Shown: in pieces, positions 52,284 to 61,413 of the stretch
How the letters are laid out: each line of letters starts with the position of its first letter
Numbering within the stretch: the stretch's first letter is position 1
Source: Actinoplanes sp. M2I2
Lineage (GTDB): Bacteria > Actinomycetota > Actinomycetes > Mycobacteriales > Micromonosporaceae
Direction: 5' to 3'
NCBI RefSeq assembly: GCF_023544445.1
Contig: NZ_JALPVJ010000008.1
Location: 186,001-250,000 of the forward strand
Length of the DNA stretch: 64,000 nucleotides
Made by a program: the position numbers and the translations under genes
Notes under the pieces: generated by a model
What the model was told of the DNA's origin: nothing
What the model saw: the letters and a program-made list of their open reading frames with translations, nothing else
Database searches by the model: none

Positions 52284-52817
52284 GTGAGGGCTGACCCGCG
52301 CGGTGCTCGTTTCGCCGTCCTCCAAGAGACGGCTGAGGCGTTGCTGGAGGAGTTGGCGCAGCGGTACGTGGTCGACCGCCGGGAGAGCAAGGAGCTCCTG
52401 GCACCGGCCGACGCGCTGGTGCGGATGGAAAGACTCATGCCGCGGACGCCGGCGGCCGCGCCGCTTGCTGTCGCGTTCACCGAGACGCCGGGAGTCGCTC
52501 TACGTCTCGGCCGTTGGTGGGTCGAGACGCTGCCGGGGTGTGCGTGCGAAGTGTGCGACGAGGACCCGGCCCAGCTGGCCGATCTTCTTCGTCTGCAAGC
52601 TTCCGCTCTGGTGGAGGGCGGCCTGTGGGAGCGTGTCCGGCGCGGAGTCGGTGGCTCCTGGTATGAGAGCCGGCTCATCGGCCGGGGCATCAACGCGCGC
52701 CGGGAGGGGCCGTTGACCAGGGCGGATGCCCGAGAGGCCCGGCGCAGCGGCTTTGCCGCGGCTGTGCAGTGGGCACCGTGGCCGCCTCGCCCTCACCCGG
52801 AGGGCGACACGCCTTAG
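52284..52817 (+). CDS. DUF6226-like protein
   Basis: 177 aa, helical. Contains ALRLGRWWVETLPGCACEVC, with a CACEVC cluster, typical of DUF6226 in actinomycetes. No known function. GTG 52284 chosen; convergent with the reductase gene, with a four-base overlap. Confidence 0.7.
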   Translation: MRADPRGARFAVLQETAEALLEELAQRYVVDRRESKELLAPADALVRMERLMPRTPAAAPLAVAFTETPGVALRLGRWWVETLPGCACEVCDEDPAQLADLLRLQASALVEGGLWERVRRGVGGSWYESRLIGRGINARREGPLTRADAREARRSGFAAAVQWAPWPPRPHPEGDTP

Positions 52818-53926
52818 GCGCGGAACAGCGTCAGCAGGGCTCGGATGCCGCGGCGCTCGATCACGCTGGCCATGGACAGGTTGCCCCGGCAGAAGGACTC
52901 GAAGGCACGCCAGCCGAGCGGGGTGGCCATCGCCGTGTGCACGATGCGGGGGTGACGGGAGAAGGCGGCGAGCATGCGGCTGCCCGCGGACATCTCGGGC
53001 GCCAGCTCGGTGGTCACGCGCTGCTCGTACTCGGGAAGGGTCTTCCAGTTGGCGCCGGCCCACGCGCCGGAACGCAGGGCGTAGCTGATGCCCTCGCGGG
53101 TCCACGGTTCCAGCAGGCCGGCGGCGTCGCCGACGACCACGACCTGGCCGCGCCGCAGCGGGGAGCCGGTGCTGCGGCAGCGCGTGAGATGGCCGGAATC
53201 GCGGAGCACCTCGCGGTCGGTGAGGCCCAGGCGCTCGCGGAAGTCGGTCAGGTACTCCTTCGTCTCGGCGCCGTGCCCCTTCGTCATGATCACGCCGACG
53301 GTGAGCTCGTCCTCCTTGGGGAAGACCCAGCCGTACGATCCGGGGAACGCGCCCCAGTCGAGCAGGACCCGGCCCCGCCAGGCCGCGCGGTCGGCCGGCG
53401 TGGCGGCCAGCTCCACCTCGAGCCCGAGGTCCTGCTGCGCGAAGGTCACGCCCACGTAGCGCGAGGTGACCCCGGCCGAGCCGTCGGCCCCGATGATGAC
53501 CCGGGCGGTGATCTGCTCACCGTCGGTGAGGGTGACAACTCCCTGGTCGACCGTCCGTACCTGAGTGTTCTGCCGCACCACGGCGCCGGCGGTCACCGCG
53601 GCCGCATACCAGGCGTGATCGAAGTCGTCGCGGCGGACCAGGGTGAGGAACGGGGCCGGACCGGCGGCGCGCCTGGTGAACGAGTGCCGCCCCGCGCGGG
53701 TGAAGGTCAATGCGGTGATCTTGTCGCGGGCGGGCACGTCGATGTGCTCGGCGGCGTACGTGAGGGACGTGCCGATGAGGCCGCCGCCGCAGGTCTTGTA
53801 GCGCGGGTGCTCGGCCCGCTCGAGCACGATCGTGCGGGCTCCGGCGGCCGCGGCCGCACGCGCCGCGGACAGACCGGCCGGTCCGCCGCCCACCACTGCC
53901 ACATCCCAAGCCGGCTCCACGATCAC
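52814..53926 (-). CDS. FAD-dependent geranylgeranyl-reductase-type oxidoreductase
   Basis: 370 aa. Rossmann GxGxxG WDVAVVGGGPAGLSAARAAA at the N-terminus, a second FAD motif (GQVVVVGDAAGLLEPWTREGI) and the substrate region CGGGLIGTS. Family members reduce polyprenyl chains or related lipids, such as menaquinone side chains. GTG 53926 begins the Rossmann strand; longer in-frame starts up to 53992 would overlap the divergent acetyltransferase. Confidence 0.85.
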   Translation of the reverse strand: MIVEPAWDVAVVGGGPAGLSAARAAAAAGARTIVLERAEHPRYKTCGGGLIGTSLTYAAEHIDVPARDKITALTFTRAGRHSFTRRAAGPAPFLTLVRRDDFDHAWYAAAVTAGAVVRQNTQVRTVDQGVVTLTDGEQITARVIIGADGSAGVTSRYVGVTFAQQDLGLEVELAATPADRAAWRGRVLLDWGAFPGSYGWVFPKEDELTVGVIMTKGHGAETKEYLTDFRERLGLTDREVLRDSGHLTRCRSTGSPLRRGQVVVVGDAAGLLEPWTREGISYALRSGAWAGANWKTLPEYEQRVTTELAPEMSAGSRMLAAFSRHPRIVHTAMATPLGWRAFESFCRGNLSMASVIERRGIRALLTLFRA

Positions 53927-53969
53927 GGGGCGGAAGTGTAATCGGGCAACCTTATGTACGCTCGTACGC

Positions 53970-54530
53970 ATGACCACGATGCGCGAGCGCATGCTCGCCG
54001 GTGAGCTCTACCGGGCCGACGATCCGGCTCTCTTCGACGACATGGCGCGCGCCTCGGCGCTGTCCCATCGCCTCAACACGGCCGACCCCACGGATCACGC
54101 CCTGCGTCGTGAGCTGCTCACCGAGCTGCTCGGGGGCTTCGGCGAGGACAGCGAGATCCGTCCGCCGTTCCGGTGTGACTACGGCTACCAGACCTTCGTC
54201 GGCGCCCGGACGTTCGCGAACTTCGGGCTGATCAGCCTCGATGTGGCGACCGTCACGATCGGCGACGACGTGCAGATCGGGCCGAACGTGCAGCTGCTCA
54301 CGGCCTGGCACCCGGTCGCCGCCGGGCCCCGGCGTGACAAGTGGGAGGCGGCCTCGCCGATCGTCATCGGAGACAACGTGTGGCTCGGCGGCGGTGTCAT
54401 CGTCCTGCCGGGAGTGACCATCGGTGACAACACGGTGGTCGGGGCGGGAGCCGTGGTGACCAAGGACCTGCCACCGGACGTGGTCGCCGTGGGCAACCCG
54501 GCCCGCGTGATCCGGCCGGTGGAGCCGTGA
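53970..54530 (+). CDS. LbH acetyltransferase (maltose O-acetyltransferase family)
   Basis: 186 aa. N-terminal Mac domain (MRERMLAGELYRADDPAL) and left-handed beta-helix (VTIGDDVQIGPNVQLLTAWHPV, IVIGDNVWLGGGVIVLPGVTIG) with the catalytic His in TAWHP. Transfers acetyl from acetyl-CoA to a sugar or similar. ATG 53970 sits just after CTCGTACG. Operon with TetR and MFS genes (4-base overlaps). Confidence 0.9.
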   Translation: MTTMRERMLAGELYRADDPALFDDMARASALSHRLNTADPTDHALRRELLTELLGGFGEDSEIRPPFRCDYGYQTFVGARTFANFGLISLDVATVTIGDDVQIGPNVQLLTAWHPVAAGPRRDKWEAASPIVIGDNVWLGGGVIVLPGVTIGDNTVVGAGAVVTKDLPPDVVAVGNPARVIRPVEP

Positions 54531-55096
54531 CCGCCGTGCCCGCGGCCCGGTCGCCGCGACGGTACGACCCCGACCGCAAGAGCCGGATCGTCCAGGCGGC
54601 CATCGAGGTGATCGCCGAGCACGGCGTCGCGGGCACCACCAGCCGGCGCATCGCGGCCGCCGCGGACGTGCCGCTGGGCTCGATCACCTACCACTTCGAC
54701 AGCGTCGAGGACCTGCTCGAGCAGGCCTTCCGTCGGCACGCCGAGCTGATGTCACCGCGCTACGAGGCCCACTTCGACGGCGTCACCGACCTGGCGAGCT
54801 TCGCCGACGCGGTCACCGACCTGATCAACGGGGACGCCGGCGGCGACGCGCACGACTGGGCTGTGTCGTACGAGCTCTACCTCGCGGCTCTGCGCAACCC
54901 CGCCCTGCGCGGCGTGACCGACGCCTGGATGCGCCGCTCACGAACCGTGCTCGAGCGGTTCATCGATCCGGTCACCGCGCGAGGGATCGACGCGGTCATC
55001 GAGGGGCTGGTCATGCACCTCATCCTGTCCACCGCCACCTGCGACCGCGCGGAGACCCGTACGATCGTCGGCCGTTTCCTCGGAGTGCCCCAGTGA
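54527..55096 (+). CDS. TetR-family regulator
   Basis: 189 aa. HTH at ~24-65: IVQAAIEVIAEHGVAGTTSR, IAAAADVPLGSITYHFDSVEDLL. GTG 54527 overlaps the previous stop. It probably controls this acetyltransferase/MFS operon in response to a small molecule. Confidence 0.92.
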   Translation: MTAVPAARSPRRYDPDRKSRIVQAAIEVIAEHGVAGTTSRRIAAAADVPLGSITYHFDSVEDLLEQAFRRHAELMSPRYEAHFDGVTDLASFADAVTDLINGDAGGDAHDWAVSYELYLAALRNPALRGVTDAWMRRSRTVLERFIDPVTARGIDAVIEGLVMHLILSTATCDRAETRTIVGRFLGVPQ

Positions 55097-56337
55097 CGTC
55101 CACCGTGCAGAGCGCGCCGGAGGTGCGGGCGGCGAGCCGCGCCGTCTACGCCGCTTTCATCCTGGCCGGCGTGGCCGCCGCCAGCTGGGCCTCCCGCATC
55201 CCGCAGGTCCGGGACGAACTGGGCCTGACCCCGTCGCGCCTCGGGCTCGTGCTGCTCGCGCTGGCCGCCGGCTCGATCGTGTCGCTGCTGCTGGCCGGGC
55301 AGATCGTCGCCCGTTTCGGCTCCGGCCGGACGGTCGCCACGATGGGCGTGCTGCTCGGCGCGGCCCTGTTCGCGGTCTCGTTCGGCTACGAACACGGCGT
55401 GCTGCCGGTCATGCTGTCGCTCTTCGCGTTCGGCTTCGCCAACGGCGCGTGGGACGTGGGCATGAACGTGCAGGGCGCCATCGTCGAACGCCGCCTCGGC
55501 AAGGCCATCATGCCCCGCTTCCACGCCGGTTTCAGCATCGGCACGGTCGCGGGCGCCCTGGCCGGGGCGGCCGCCGTCGCGATCGGTGTCTCGGTCACCC
55601 TCCACCTCGCGGTGACCGCGGTGCTGATCGCCGTGATCGTGGTCGTCGCGGTCCGCGCCTTCGTTCCCGACGACGCCGGCCCGGCGCCGGCGGTGACCCC
55701 CTCCGACCCGACCATGGTCGGCTCGACCGCACCGGTCACCAAGCGCAACGGCCTTTCGGACGCGCTGGCTACCTGGCGTGAACCACGCACGCTCGTCGTC
55801 GGCGTCTTCGTGCTGGCGTTCGCCTTCACCGAGGGTGCCGGGATCGACTGGATCAGCCTCTCCATGATCGATAGTTACGGCACGTCGGCGGCGGTCGGCA
55901 CGCTGGCCTTCGCGCTCTTCCTGGCCGCCATGACCGCCGGCCGCTGGTTCGGGCCGGCCCTGCTCGACCGCTACGGCCGCGTGCCGGTGGTCCGCGTGCT
56001 GGCCGCCGTCAGCCTCGCCGGCCTGGCGCTGTACATCCTCGGCCCGACCACCCCGATGGCCTTCGTCGGCGCGCTCTTCTGGGGGCTGGGGGCGTCCCTC
56101 GGCTTCCCGGTCGGGATGAGCGCCGCCGCCGACGACCCGGCCCACGCCGCGTCCCGGGTCAGCGTCGTCGCCTCCATCGGCTACTGCGCGTTCCTCGGTG
56201 GCCCACCCCTGATCGGCTTCCTCGGCGACCACGTGACGGTCAAGAACGCGCTGGTCGCGGTCGCCGTCCTGCTGATCGTCTCGATCACCATCGCGGGCGC
56301 GGTCAAGCCGTTGCCGGATTCCGCGGACGCGTCGTGA
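55093..56337 (+). CDS. MFS transporter
   Basis: 414 aa with 12 hydrophobic segments. Begins near SRAVYAAFILAGVAAASWAS, the FucP/YbjJ-like type (ASRIPQVRDELGLTP). Start GTG 55093 overlaps the TetR stop (GTGA). Likely an exporter regulated by that TetR. Substrate unknown. Confidence 0.9.
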   Translation: MTSTVQSAPEVRAASRAVYAAFILAGVAAASWASRIPQVRDELGLTPSRLGLVLLALAAGSIVSLLLAGQIVARFGSGRTVATMGVLLGAALFAVSFGYEHGVLPVMLSLFAFGFANGAWDVGMNVQGAIVERRLGKAIMPRFHAGFSIGTVAGALAGAAAVAIGVSVTLHLAVTAVLIAVIVVVAVRAFVPDDAGPAPAVTPSDPTMVGSTAPVTKRNGLSDALATWREPRTLVVGVFVLAFAFTEGAGIDWISLSMIDSYGTSAAVGTLAFALFLAAMTAGRWFGPALLDRYGRVPVVRVLAAVSLAGLALYILGPTTPMAFVGALFWGLGASLGFPVGMSAAADDPAHAASRVSVVASIGYCAFLGGPPLIGFLGDHVTVKNALVAVAVLLIVSITIAGAVKPLPDSADAS

Positions 56338-56343
56338 GTCGCG

Positions 56344-56946
56344 GTGCGTACGATCGCGGCCGTGGGCAGCAGTTATCAGACGATCCTGGCGGCCGGTGAC
56401 CTGGCCGACCTCCGGGCGGCCGTGTCGGCCTGGCATCAGGAGGCGGTCATCGTCCCGGTCGCCGAGCGCCGGTGGGCCGTGGTGCCGGTGCAGGAGGACG
56501 GCGTCTACGCCGAGACCGAAGGGCTGGCGCAGCACCTGAGCTCGATCGACGGCGGGGTGGCGGCGTCGTTCAACGTCTTCGACTCCGACGTCCTGGTGGC
56601 TCTGCTCTTCCGGGCCGGTCGCGGCTACCACGACTACCTGTCGGATCAGGCCGACCTCGTCGAGGGCTGGGACGACGACGACAACGAGATCCTGTACGAC
56701 ATGCTGGGCCGGCCGTACCTGCCGGATGAGACACCGCCGGCCGGACCCTTCGGCGCCGACCCGGTCGCGTTCGTGGCGCTGGGCGTGGGCCCGGTGGACA
56801 AGGACGCGCTCGAAGCCGCGCTCAGCCGTCCGGGCGGGCGTGCGGTCGAGCGGCACCACGCCGTCCTGCACGCGCTGAACGTCGACCCCCGCCCGCTGAC
56901 CATGACCTTCGACGAGGTCGCGGCCGCCTATCCGACCGGAGCCTGA
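56344..56946 (+). CDS. Hypothetical protein (200 aa), acidic
   Basis: 200 aa, no membrane or signal segment. Acidic, with a WDDDDNEILYDMLG stretch. I recognise no family. GTG 56344 used; GTG 56362 (VGSSYQTIL) is an alternative. Next gene follows two bases after its stop. Confidence 0.7.
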   Translation: MRTIAAVGSSYQTILAAGDLADLRAAVSAWHQEAVIVPVAERRWAVVPVQEDGVYAETEGLAQHLSSIDGGVAASFNVFDSDVLVALLFRAGRGYHDYLSDQADLVEGWDDDDNEILYDMLGRPYLPDETPPAGPFGADPVAFVALGVGPVDKDALEAALSRPGGRAVERHHAVLHALNVDPRPLTMTFDEVAAAYPTGA

Positions 56947-56948
56947 CC

Positions 56949-57230
56949 ATGGCCAAGCCCCACCTTCGTCCCTCCCTGACGGCCGCGCAGAAGGCGACCG
57001 AGGACACCGAGCCCTCGGACGCCGGTGCGGTCGAGTCGCTGCCCGCGCAGGTGTTCGGCGTGGTGACCGCGGACGGCCGGTGTCCCACCTGCGGCAAGGT
57101 GGTCACCGACGTCAACGCCGAGCCGCTGGACTACCAGGAGCTGGACGACGGGTCCCTGCTGGTCGAGTCGGTCGTCTTTGTGGTGCTGCCCTGCGGTCAC
57201 GACTTCACCCGCCCGGTCGAGGTGCGCTGA
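56949..57230 (+). CDS. Small Cys-containing hypothetical protein
   Basis: 93 aa. A CPTCG knuckle (~45-49) and a later PCGHDF may bind one metal ion. N-terminal ~35 residues look disordered. Cotranscribed with the gene before it. Converges with the NUDIX gene 11 bases away. Confidence 0.72.
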   Translation: MAKPHLRPSLTAAQKATEDTEPSDAGAVESLPAQVFGVVTADGRCPTCGKVVTDVNAEPLDYQELDDGSLLVESVVFVVLPCGHDFTRPVEVR

Positions 57231-57241
57231 GCGGGCGACCG

Positions 57242-57730
57242 CTATTTCAGCACCAGGCGGCCGGTGGACTCGAACTGGGCGAGGTCGGCGAGGGTCTCGT
57301 CGAGCACGAACGACTTGGGGCCGGGCAGCGCGTCGAGCGGGAAGAAGCCGGCGTCGACCGACTCCTCGGTCTGGCGCAGCAGCTCGCCCTCCCAGGTGTG
57401 GATCCGGAACGACATGAGGATCTGCTGGTAGGTGTGGCCGTAGTCGTTCGTGTAGGTGTAGGCGCTGTAGAACGCGAACGGCGTCAGCGACGTGGCCCGC
57501 AGCCCCGTCTCCTCCCACACCTCGCGGATCGCGCAGTCCTCCATGCTCTCGCCCAGCTCCATCGCCCCGGCCGGGATGGCCCAGCGATGGTTGTCGGAGC
57601 GCTGGATCAGCAGCAGCCTGTTCTGGTCGTCGAGGATCACGCCGCGCGCCCCGACGAAGAGGATGGTGTCGGAATCCCCGACGCTCGCCCGCACCTTGCC
57701 GAGATAAGACTCGGCCCACGTCAATGCCAC
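57242..57730 (-). CDS. NUDIX hydrolase
   Basis: 162 aa. Nudix box GAMELGESMEDCAIREVWEE is complete (G-x5-E-x7-REVWEE). Hydrolyses a nucleoside diphosphate-linked substrate. Near Ku/LigD, so housekeeping of oxidised nucleotides is possible but not shown. Confidence 0.92.
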   Translation of the reverse strand: MALTWAESYLGKVRASVGDSDTILFVGARGVILDDQNRLLLIQRSDNHRWAIPAGAMELGESMEDCAIREVWEETGLRATSLTPFAFYSAYTYTNDYGHTYQQILMSFRIHTWEGELLRQTEESVDAGFFPLDALPGPKSFVLDETLADLAQFESTGRLVLK

Positions 57731-57743
57731 GGGCCAACTCTAG

Positions 57744-58676
57744 TCACGCCGACTTTCGGGCCGCCTTCTTCGCGGGGGCGGGCGTGGCTTTCTTGGTGGC
57801 GGCCTTCTTGGCCGGGGCTTTCTTGGCGGCTGCTTTCTTGGCCGGCGCCGGCGGTGACGATGACGCGGGGGCCTTGGCGGGCGCCGGGGCCGTCTCGCCG
57901 CGGGCCGCCTTGGCCCGCTCGACCGACGCCTTGAGCGCCGCCATCAGGTCGACCGCGGCGGCCGGCGCCTCCTCGGTCTCCTCCGGCTGGACGATCTCGC
58001 GGCCCTCGACCTTGGCGTCGATGACCTCCTGCAGGGCGGCCCGGTAGTTGTCGGTGAACTCGTCGGCCTTGAAACTGCCGGCCATCGAGTCGATCAGCGA
58101 GCTGGCCATGGCCAGCTCGGCCGGGCGGGTCTCGATGTCCTCGTCGAGGAAGCCGAAATCGGGAGTGCGTACCTCGTCGGGCCAGAGCATCGTGTTGAGC
58201 ACCAGCACGCCGTCGTGCACCCGCAGCGTGGCCAGCTGCTCCCGCTGACGCAGGGCGATCTTGACGATGGCCACCCGGTCGGCGTCCTGCAGGGCGTCGC
58301 GCAACAACACGTACGGCTTGGCCGCCTGGCCCTCGGGCTCCAGGTAGTACGACTTCGCGAACAGGATGGGGTCGATCTGCTCGGCCGGAACGAATTCCAG
58401 CACGTCGATCGCGCGCGAGGTGGTCAGCGGCAGATCGGCGAAGTCCTCGTCGGTGAGGATGACCATCTCGCCGCCGCCGATGTCGTAGCCCTTGGCGATG
58501 TCGTCGTAGCTGACCACTTCGCCGTCGATGGAGCAGGTGCGCTGGTATTTGATCCGGCCACCGTCGGTGCGGTGCACCTGGTGGAACCGGATGTCCTTCT
58601 CCTCGGTCGCCGAGAACAGCTTGACGGCGATGGACACCAGCCCGAAGGAGACCGCGCCCTTCCAGATCGCTCGCAT
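57744..58676 (-). CDS. ku: Ku DNA end-binding protein
   Basis: 310 aa. Ku core MRAIWKGAVSFGLVSIAVKL, LLPLTTSRAIDVLEFVP-like ring region and bridging segments. The C-terminal ~60 residues have Ala/Lys/Pro repeats (PAKKAAAKKAPAKKAATKK) like histone-H1-type tails of actinobacterial Ku. It binds double-strand ends and recruits LigD. ATG 58676 follows AGGAG; GTG 58679 is the codon just before it. Divergent from the ligase gene. Confidence 0.95.
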   Translation of the reverse strand: MRAIWKGAVSFGLVSIAVKLFSATEEKDIRFHQVHRTDGGRIKYQRTCSIDGEVVSYDDIAKGYDIGGGEMVILTDEDFADLPLTTSRAIDVLEFVPAEQIDPILFAKSYYLEPEGQAAKPYVLLRDALQDADRVAIVKIALRQREQLATLRVHDGVLVLNTMLWPDEVRTPDFGFLDEDIETRPAELAMASSLIDSMAGSFKADEFTDNYRAALQEVIDAKVEGREIVQPEETEEAPAAAVDLMAALKASVERAKAARGETAPAPAKAPASSSPPAPAKKAAAKKAPAKKAATKKATPAPAKKAARKSA

Positions 58677-58768
58677 CACTACTCCTGTACCCGCGGGTGG
58701 ACGTCCTGATCAGGATGGCATCACTGAGACCCCTGCGTAAGGTGTTCCCTACTGCCTATGGTGATCAG

Positions 58769-59719
58769 GTGCCTGGTGCGCCGCTGTCTCCCATGCTGGC
58801 GACCGCCGGCGCGCTGCCGGCCGGGCCGGGGTGGAGCTACGAGTTCAAGTGGGACGGGGTGCGGGTTCTCGCCCTCTTCGCCGGAGGTCCACCCGACCTG
58901 TTCGCGCGCTCCGGAGCGGTCGTCACCGCCGCGTACCCCGAGATCGCCGAGTTGCGGCTGCCGGAGGGCACGCTGGTCGACGGCGAGATGGTGGTGCTCG
59001 ACGCGGCCGGGCGGCCCTCGTTCACCGCCCTGGCCGAGCGCATGCACGTGCGCGAGCGCCATCGGGCCGCCCGCCTGGCCGTGACGCTCCCGGTGACGTA
59101 CATGATCTTCGACTTGCTCTTCCACGACGGCCGGGACTGCACCGGGCTGCCCTATCAGGCCCGGCGCGCGAAACTCGAGCAGCTCGGGCTGGCCGGATCG
59201 AGCTGGATGGTGCCGCCGTCGTTCGGCGACGGGCCGGCCACCGCGGACGCGGCCCGGGAGAACAGCCTCGAGGGCGTGGTGGCCAAGCGGGACAGCTCGG
59301 TCTATCTGCCGGGCAGCCGCTCGCCGGACTGGGTCAAGGTCAAGTTCGACCGGACCGGCGACTACGTGATCGGCGGCTGGCGGGCGGGCGTACGCAAGCT
59401 CGGCGGCCTGCTCGTCGGTGTTCCGACCCCGGCCGGTCTGGCCTTCCGCGGGCGGGTCGGCGGCGGCATCGGCGCGGTCGCCGAGAAGGAGCTGCTGGCC
59501 GCGCTCGAGCCGCTGGCCCGGCGGGAGTCGCCGTTCGCGCCCGGGGCGGTGCCCCGGGAGGATTCCCGCGGAGCCCACTGGGTACGTCCGGAGCTGGTCG
59601 TCGAGGTGCGCTACGGCAACCGGACACCGGACGGCCGGTTGCGTTTCCCCCGTTACCTGCGGCTGCGCTACGACAAGTCTCCCGAGGAGTGCGCGGAGGA
59701 GGACGACGATGGCCGGTGA
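58769..59719 (+). CDS. ATP-dependent DNA ligase, LigD ligase-domain type
   Basis: 316 aa. Nucleotidyltransferase with catalytic Lys in YEFKWDGVRVL, later motifs EGTLVDGEMV, YMIFDLLF, LEGVVAKR and WVKVKF, then an OB-fold. A stand-alone version of LigD's ligase domain for end joining with Ku. GTG 58769 gives VPGAPLSPMLA, the usual N-terminus; an earlier ATG at 58697 lies in the divergent promoter region. Overlaps the polymerase gene by 11 bases. Confidence 0.9.
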   Translation: MPGAPLSPMLATAGALPAGPGWSYEFKWDGVRVLALFAGGPPDLFARSGAVVTAAYPEIAELRLPEGTLVDGEMVVLDAAGRPSFTALAERMHVRERHRAARLAVTLPVTYMIFDLLFHDGRDCTGLPYQARRAKLEQLGLAGSSWMVPPSFGDGPATADAARENSLEGVVAKRDSSVYLPGSRSPDWVKVKFDRTGDYVIGGWRAGVRKLGGLLVGVPTPAGLAFRGRVGGGIGAVAEKELLAALEPLARRESPFAPGAVPREDSRGAHWVRPELVVEVRYGNRTPDGRLRFPRYLRLRYDKSPEECAEEDDDGR

Positions 59720-60617
59720 CCGGTTCCCCATCTCGATCGACGGCCGCGACCTGGAGTTGTCCAACCTCGACAAGGTGATGTACCCGGCGGCCGGGTTCAC
59801 CAAGGGTGAGGTCATCGACTACTACACGCGGATCGCCCCGGTCATGCTCCCGCACCTGGCCGACCGTGCGGTCACCCGCATCCGCTACCCGAACGGCGTC
59901 GACGGGATGCACTTCTTCGAGAAGAACAAGCCCGGGGGTACGCCGGAGTGGGTCCGGCTGGCGACGCTGCCGGTGCCCGGGTCGACCAAGAGCCGCGAGA
60001 CGATCGACTTCGTGGTCGTCGACGAGCTTCCGACCCTGGTCTGGCTGGCCAACCTGGCCGCGCTCGAGCTGCACACGCCGCAGTGGCGCATCGGCGAGGA
60101 CCCCGACCTGCTCGTCGTCGACCTCGACCCGGGGGCGCCGGCCGGGCTGCGGGAGTGCAGCGCGGTGGCGATGCTGATGCGCGACCGGCTCGAGGAGGAC
60201 GGCGTCGCGGCGTACCCGAAGACGTCCGGGAAGAAGGGCATGCAGCTGTGCTGCCCGATCTCGGGCACGCAGAACGCCGAGCTCGTCTCCGCGTACGCCA
60301 AACGGGTCGCGGAGGAGCTGGCGGCGATGGTCCCCGGCTCGATCACCGCCAAGATGGCCAAGGCCATCCGGCCGGGCAAGATCTTCATCGACTGGAGCCA
60401 GAACAACGCCGCCAAGACCACGGTCACGCCCTACTCCCTGAGGGCGCAGGAGGCGCCGACCGCTTCGACTCCCTTGACCTGGGAGGAAGTGGAGGCCGTG
60501 GCGACCGGCGCCCGGGAGCCGCGGCAGTACCGCGCCGACGAGGTGCTCGAGCGCGTTGAGGAGCACGGCGACCTGATGAAGGATCTGCTCGAGCCGGGGC
60601 CGGCCCTGCCGGTCTAG
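59709..60617 (+). CDS. LigD polymerase-domain protein (NHEJ primase/polymerase)
   Basis: 302 aa. LigD_N/primase-type fold: LSNLDKVMYPAAGFTKGEVIDYY, RYPNGVDGMHFFEKN, and DLLVVDLDPG, where the acidic residues bind metal. KTSGKKGMQL follows. It fills and extends ends during Ku-dependent joining. Split from the ligase gene but coupled to it by overlap. No LigD nuclease domain is seen. Confidence 0.9.
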   Translation: MAGDRFPISIDGRDLELSNLDKVMYPAAGFTKGEVIDYYTRIAPVMLPHLADRAVTRIRYPNGVDGMHFFEKNKPGGTPEWVRLATLPVPGSTKSRETIDFVVVDELPTLVWLANLAALELHTPQWRIGEDPDLLVVDLDPGAPAGLRECSAVAMLMRDRLEEDGVAAYPKTSGKKGMQLCCPISGTQNAELVSAYAKRVAEELAAMVPGSITAKMAKAIRPGKIFIDWSQNNAAKTTVTPYSLRAQEAPTASTPLTWEEVEAVATGAREPRQYRADEVLERVEEHGDLMKDLLEPGPALPV

Positions 60618-60620
60618 CGC

Positions 60621-60639
60621 TACCTTGCGTCGCAAGGTA
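60621..60639. promoter_or_regulatory. Perfect palindrome, likely PadR operator
   Basis: TACCTTGCG, T, CGCAAGGTA: nine-base arms, perfect, centre base T. It ends 12 bases before the PadR ATG, where an autorepressor would block its promoter. PadR-type regulators in actinomycetes often use AAGGTA-containing sites. Confidence 0.78.
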
Positions 60640-60650
60640 CTGTGTGGCGC

Positions 60651-60995
60651 ATGGCAGATGTCTCGCAGTTGGCGACGAGTCTGCGCCGCGGCACGCTCGA
60701 GTTCTGTGTCCTGGCCATGGTGGAAACCGAGGACAGGTACGGCAACGAGATCGTCCGACGGCTGGGCGAGGAGCCCGGCCTGGCCGTCGGCGAGGGCACG
60801 ATCTATCCGCTGCTCTCCCGCCTGCGGCGGTCGGGCTGGCTGGAAAGCAAATGGGTGGAGTCGCCGAGCGGCCCGCCGCGGCGTTATTACGGCCTGACCG
60901 TGTCCGGCCGCTCCGCGCTCGACCACTTCCGTACGGAATGGGTTTCGTTTCGACAGACCGTCGACCGACTTGTGGGAACCGGTGAGGCCGCATGA
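60651..60995 (+). CDS. PadR-family regulator
   Basis: 114 aa. Winged helix: LRRGTLEFCVLAMVETEDRYGNEIVRRL, VGEGTIYPLLSRLRRSGWLESKW, then PPRRYYGLTVSGR. ATG 60651. Forms an operon with the HAAS-domain protein (ATGA overlap). Probably self-regulating through the palindrome upstream. Confidence 0.92.
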   Translation: MADVSQLATSLRRGTLEFCVLAMVETEDRYGNEIVRRLGEEPGLAVGEGTIYPLLSRLRRSGWLESKWVESPSGPPRRYYGLTVSGRSALDHFRTEWVSFRQTVDRLVGTGEAA

Positions 60996-61411
60996 AGACC
61001 CGACAGAATGACGTCGTCACCGAATATCTGCACGAGGTCGACCAGCGACTGGCCGGCCTCCCGGTGCTGCAACGCCGCGAGTTGCTGGCCGACCTGGCCG
61101 CGCACATCGCCGCCGAGCAGGCCGAACGTCACCTGGCCAGCGAGGGCGAGGTGATCGAGGTGCTGGAGAGGCTCGGCAGCCCCGAGGTGGTGGCCGCCGC
61201 AGCCCACGAGGAGGCCGGCACCCGGCCGCAGCCCCCGGCCCGATCCCCGCTGTCGGGCCGGAGGCTTTGGCTCTACGTCGCCGTCGCCGCCGGCGTCCTG
61301 GCTGTCCTGTTCCTCTGTGCCGGCGCCATGTTCCTGGGCCGGGAGAGCGGCAGCAGCGTGGGCCCGGTCGAAACGGCGGTGGCGCCGACTCCCACTGTCC
61401 AGTCGTCCTGA
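60992..61411 (+). CDS. HAAS-domain membrane protein
   Basis: 139 aa. N-terminal ~75 residues (LHEVDQRLAGLPVLQRRELLADLAAHIAA, VIEVLERLGSP) fit the HAAS signalling domain that pairs with PadR; then a membrane helix (WLYVAVAAGVLAVLFLCAGAM) and a short tail. Coupled to padR by ATGA overlap. Likely partner in membrane-stress sensing. Confidence 0.82.
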   Translation: MKTRQNDVVTEYLHEVDQRLAGLPVLQRRELLADLAAHIAAEQAERHLASEGEVIEVLERLGSPEVVAAAAHEEAGTRPQPPARSPLSGRRLWLYVAVAAGVLAVLFLCAGAMFLGRESGSSVGPVETAVAPTPTVQSS

Positions 61412-61413
61412 AT

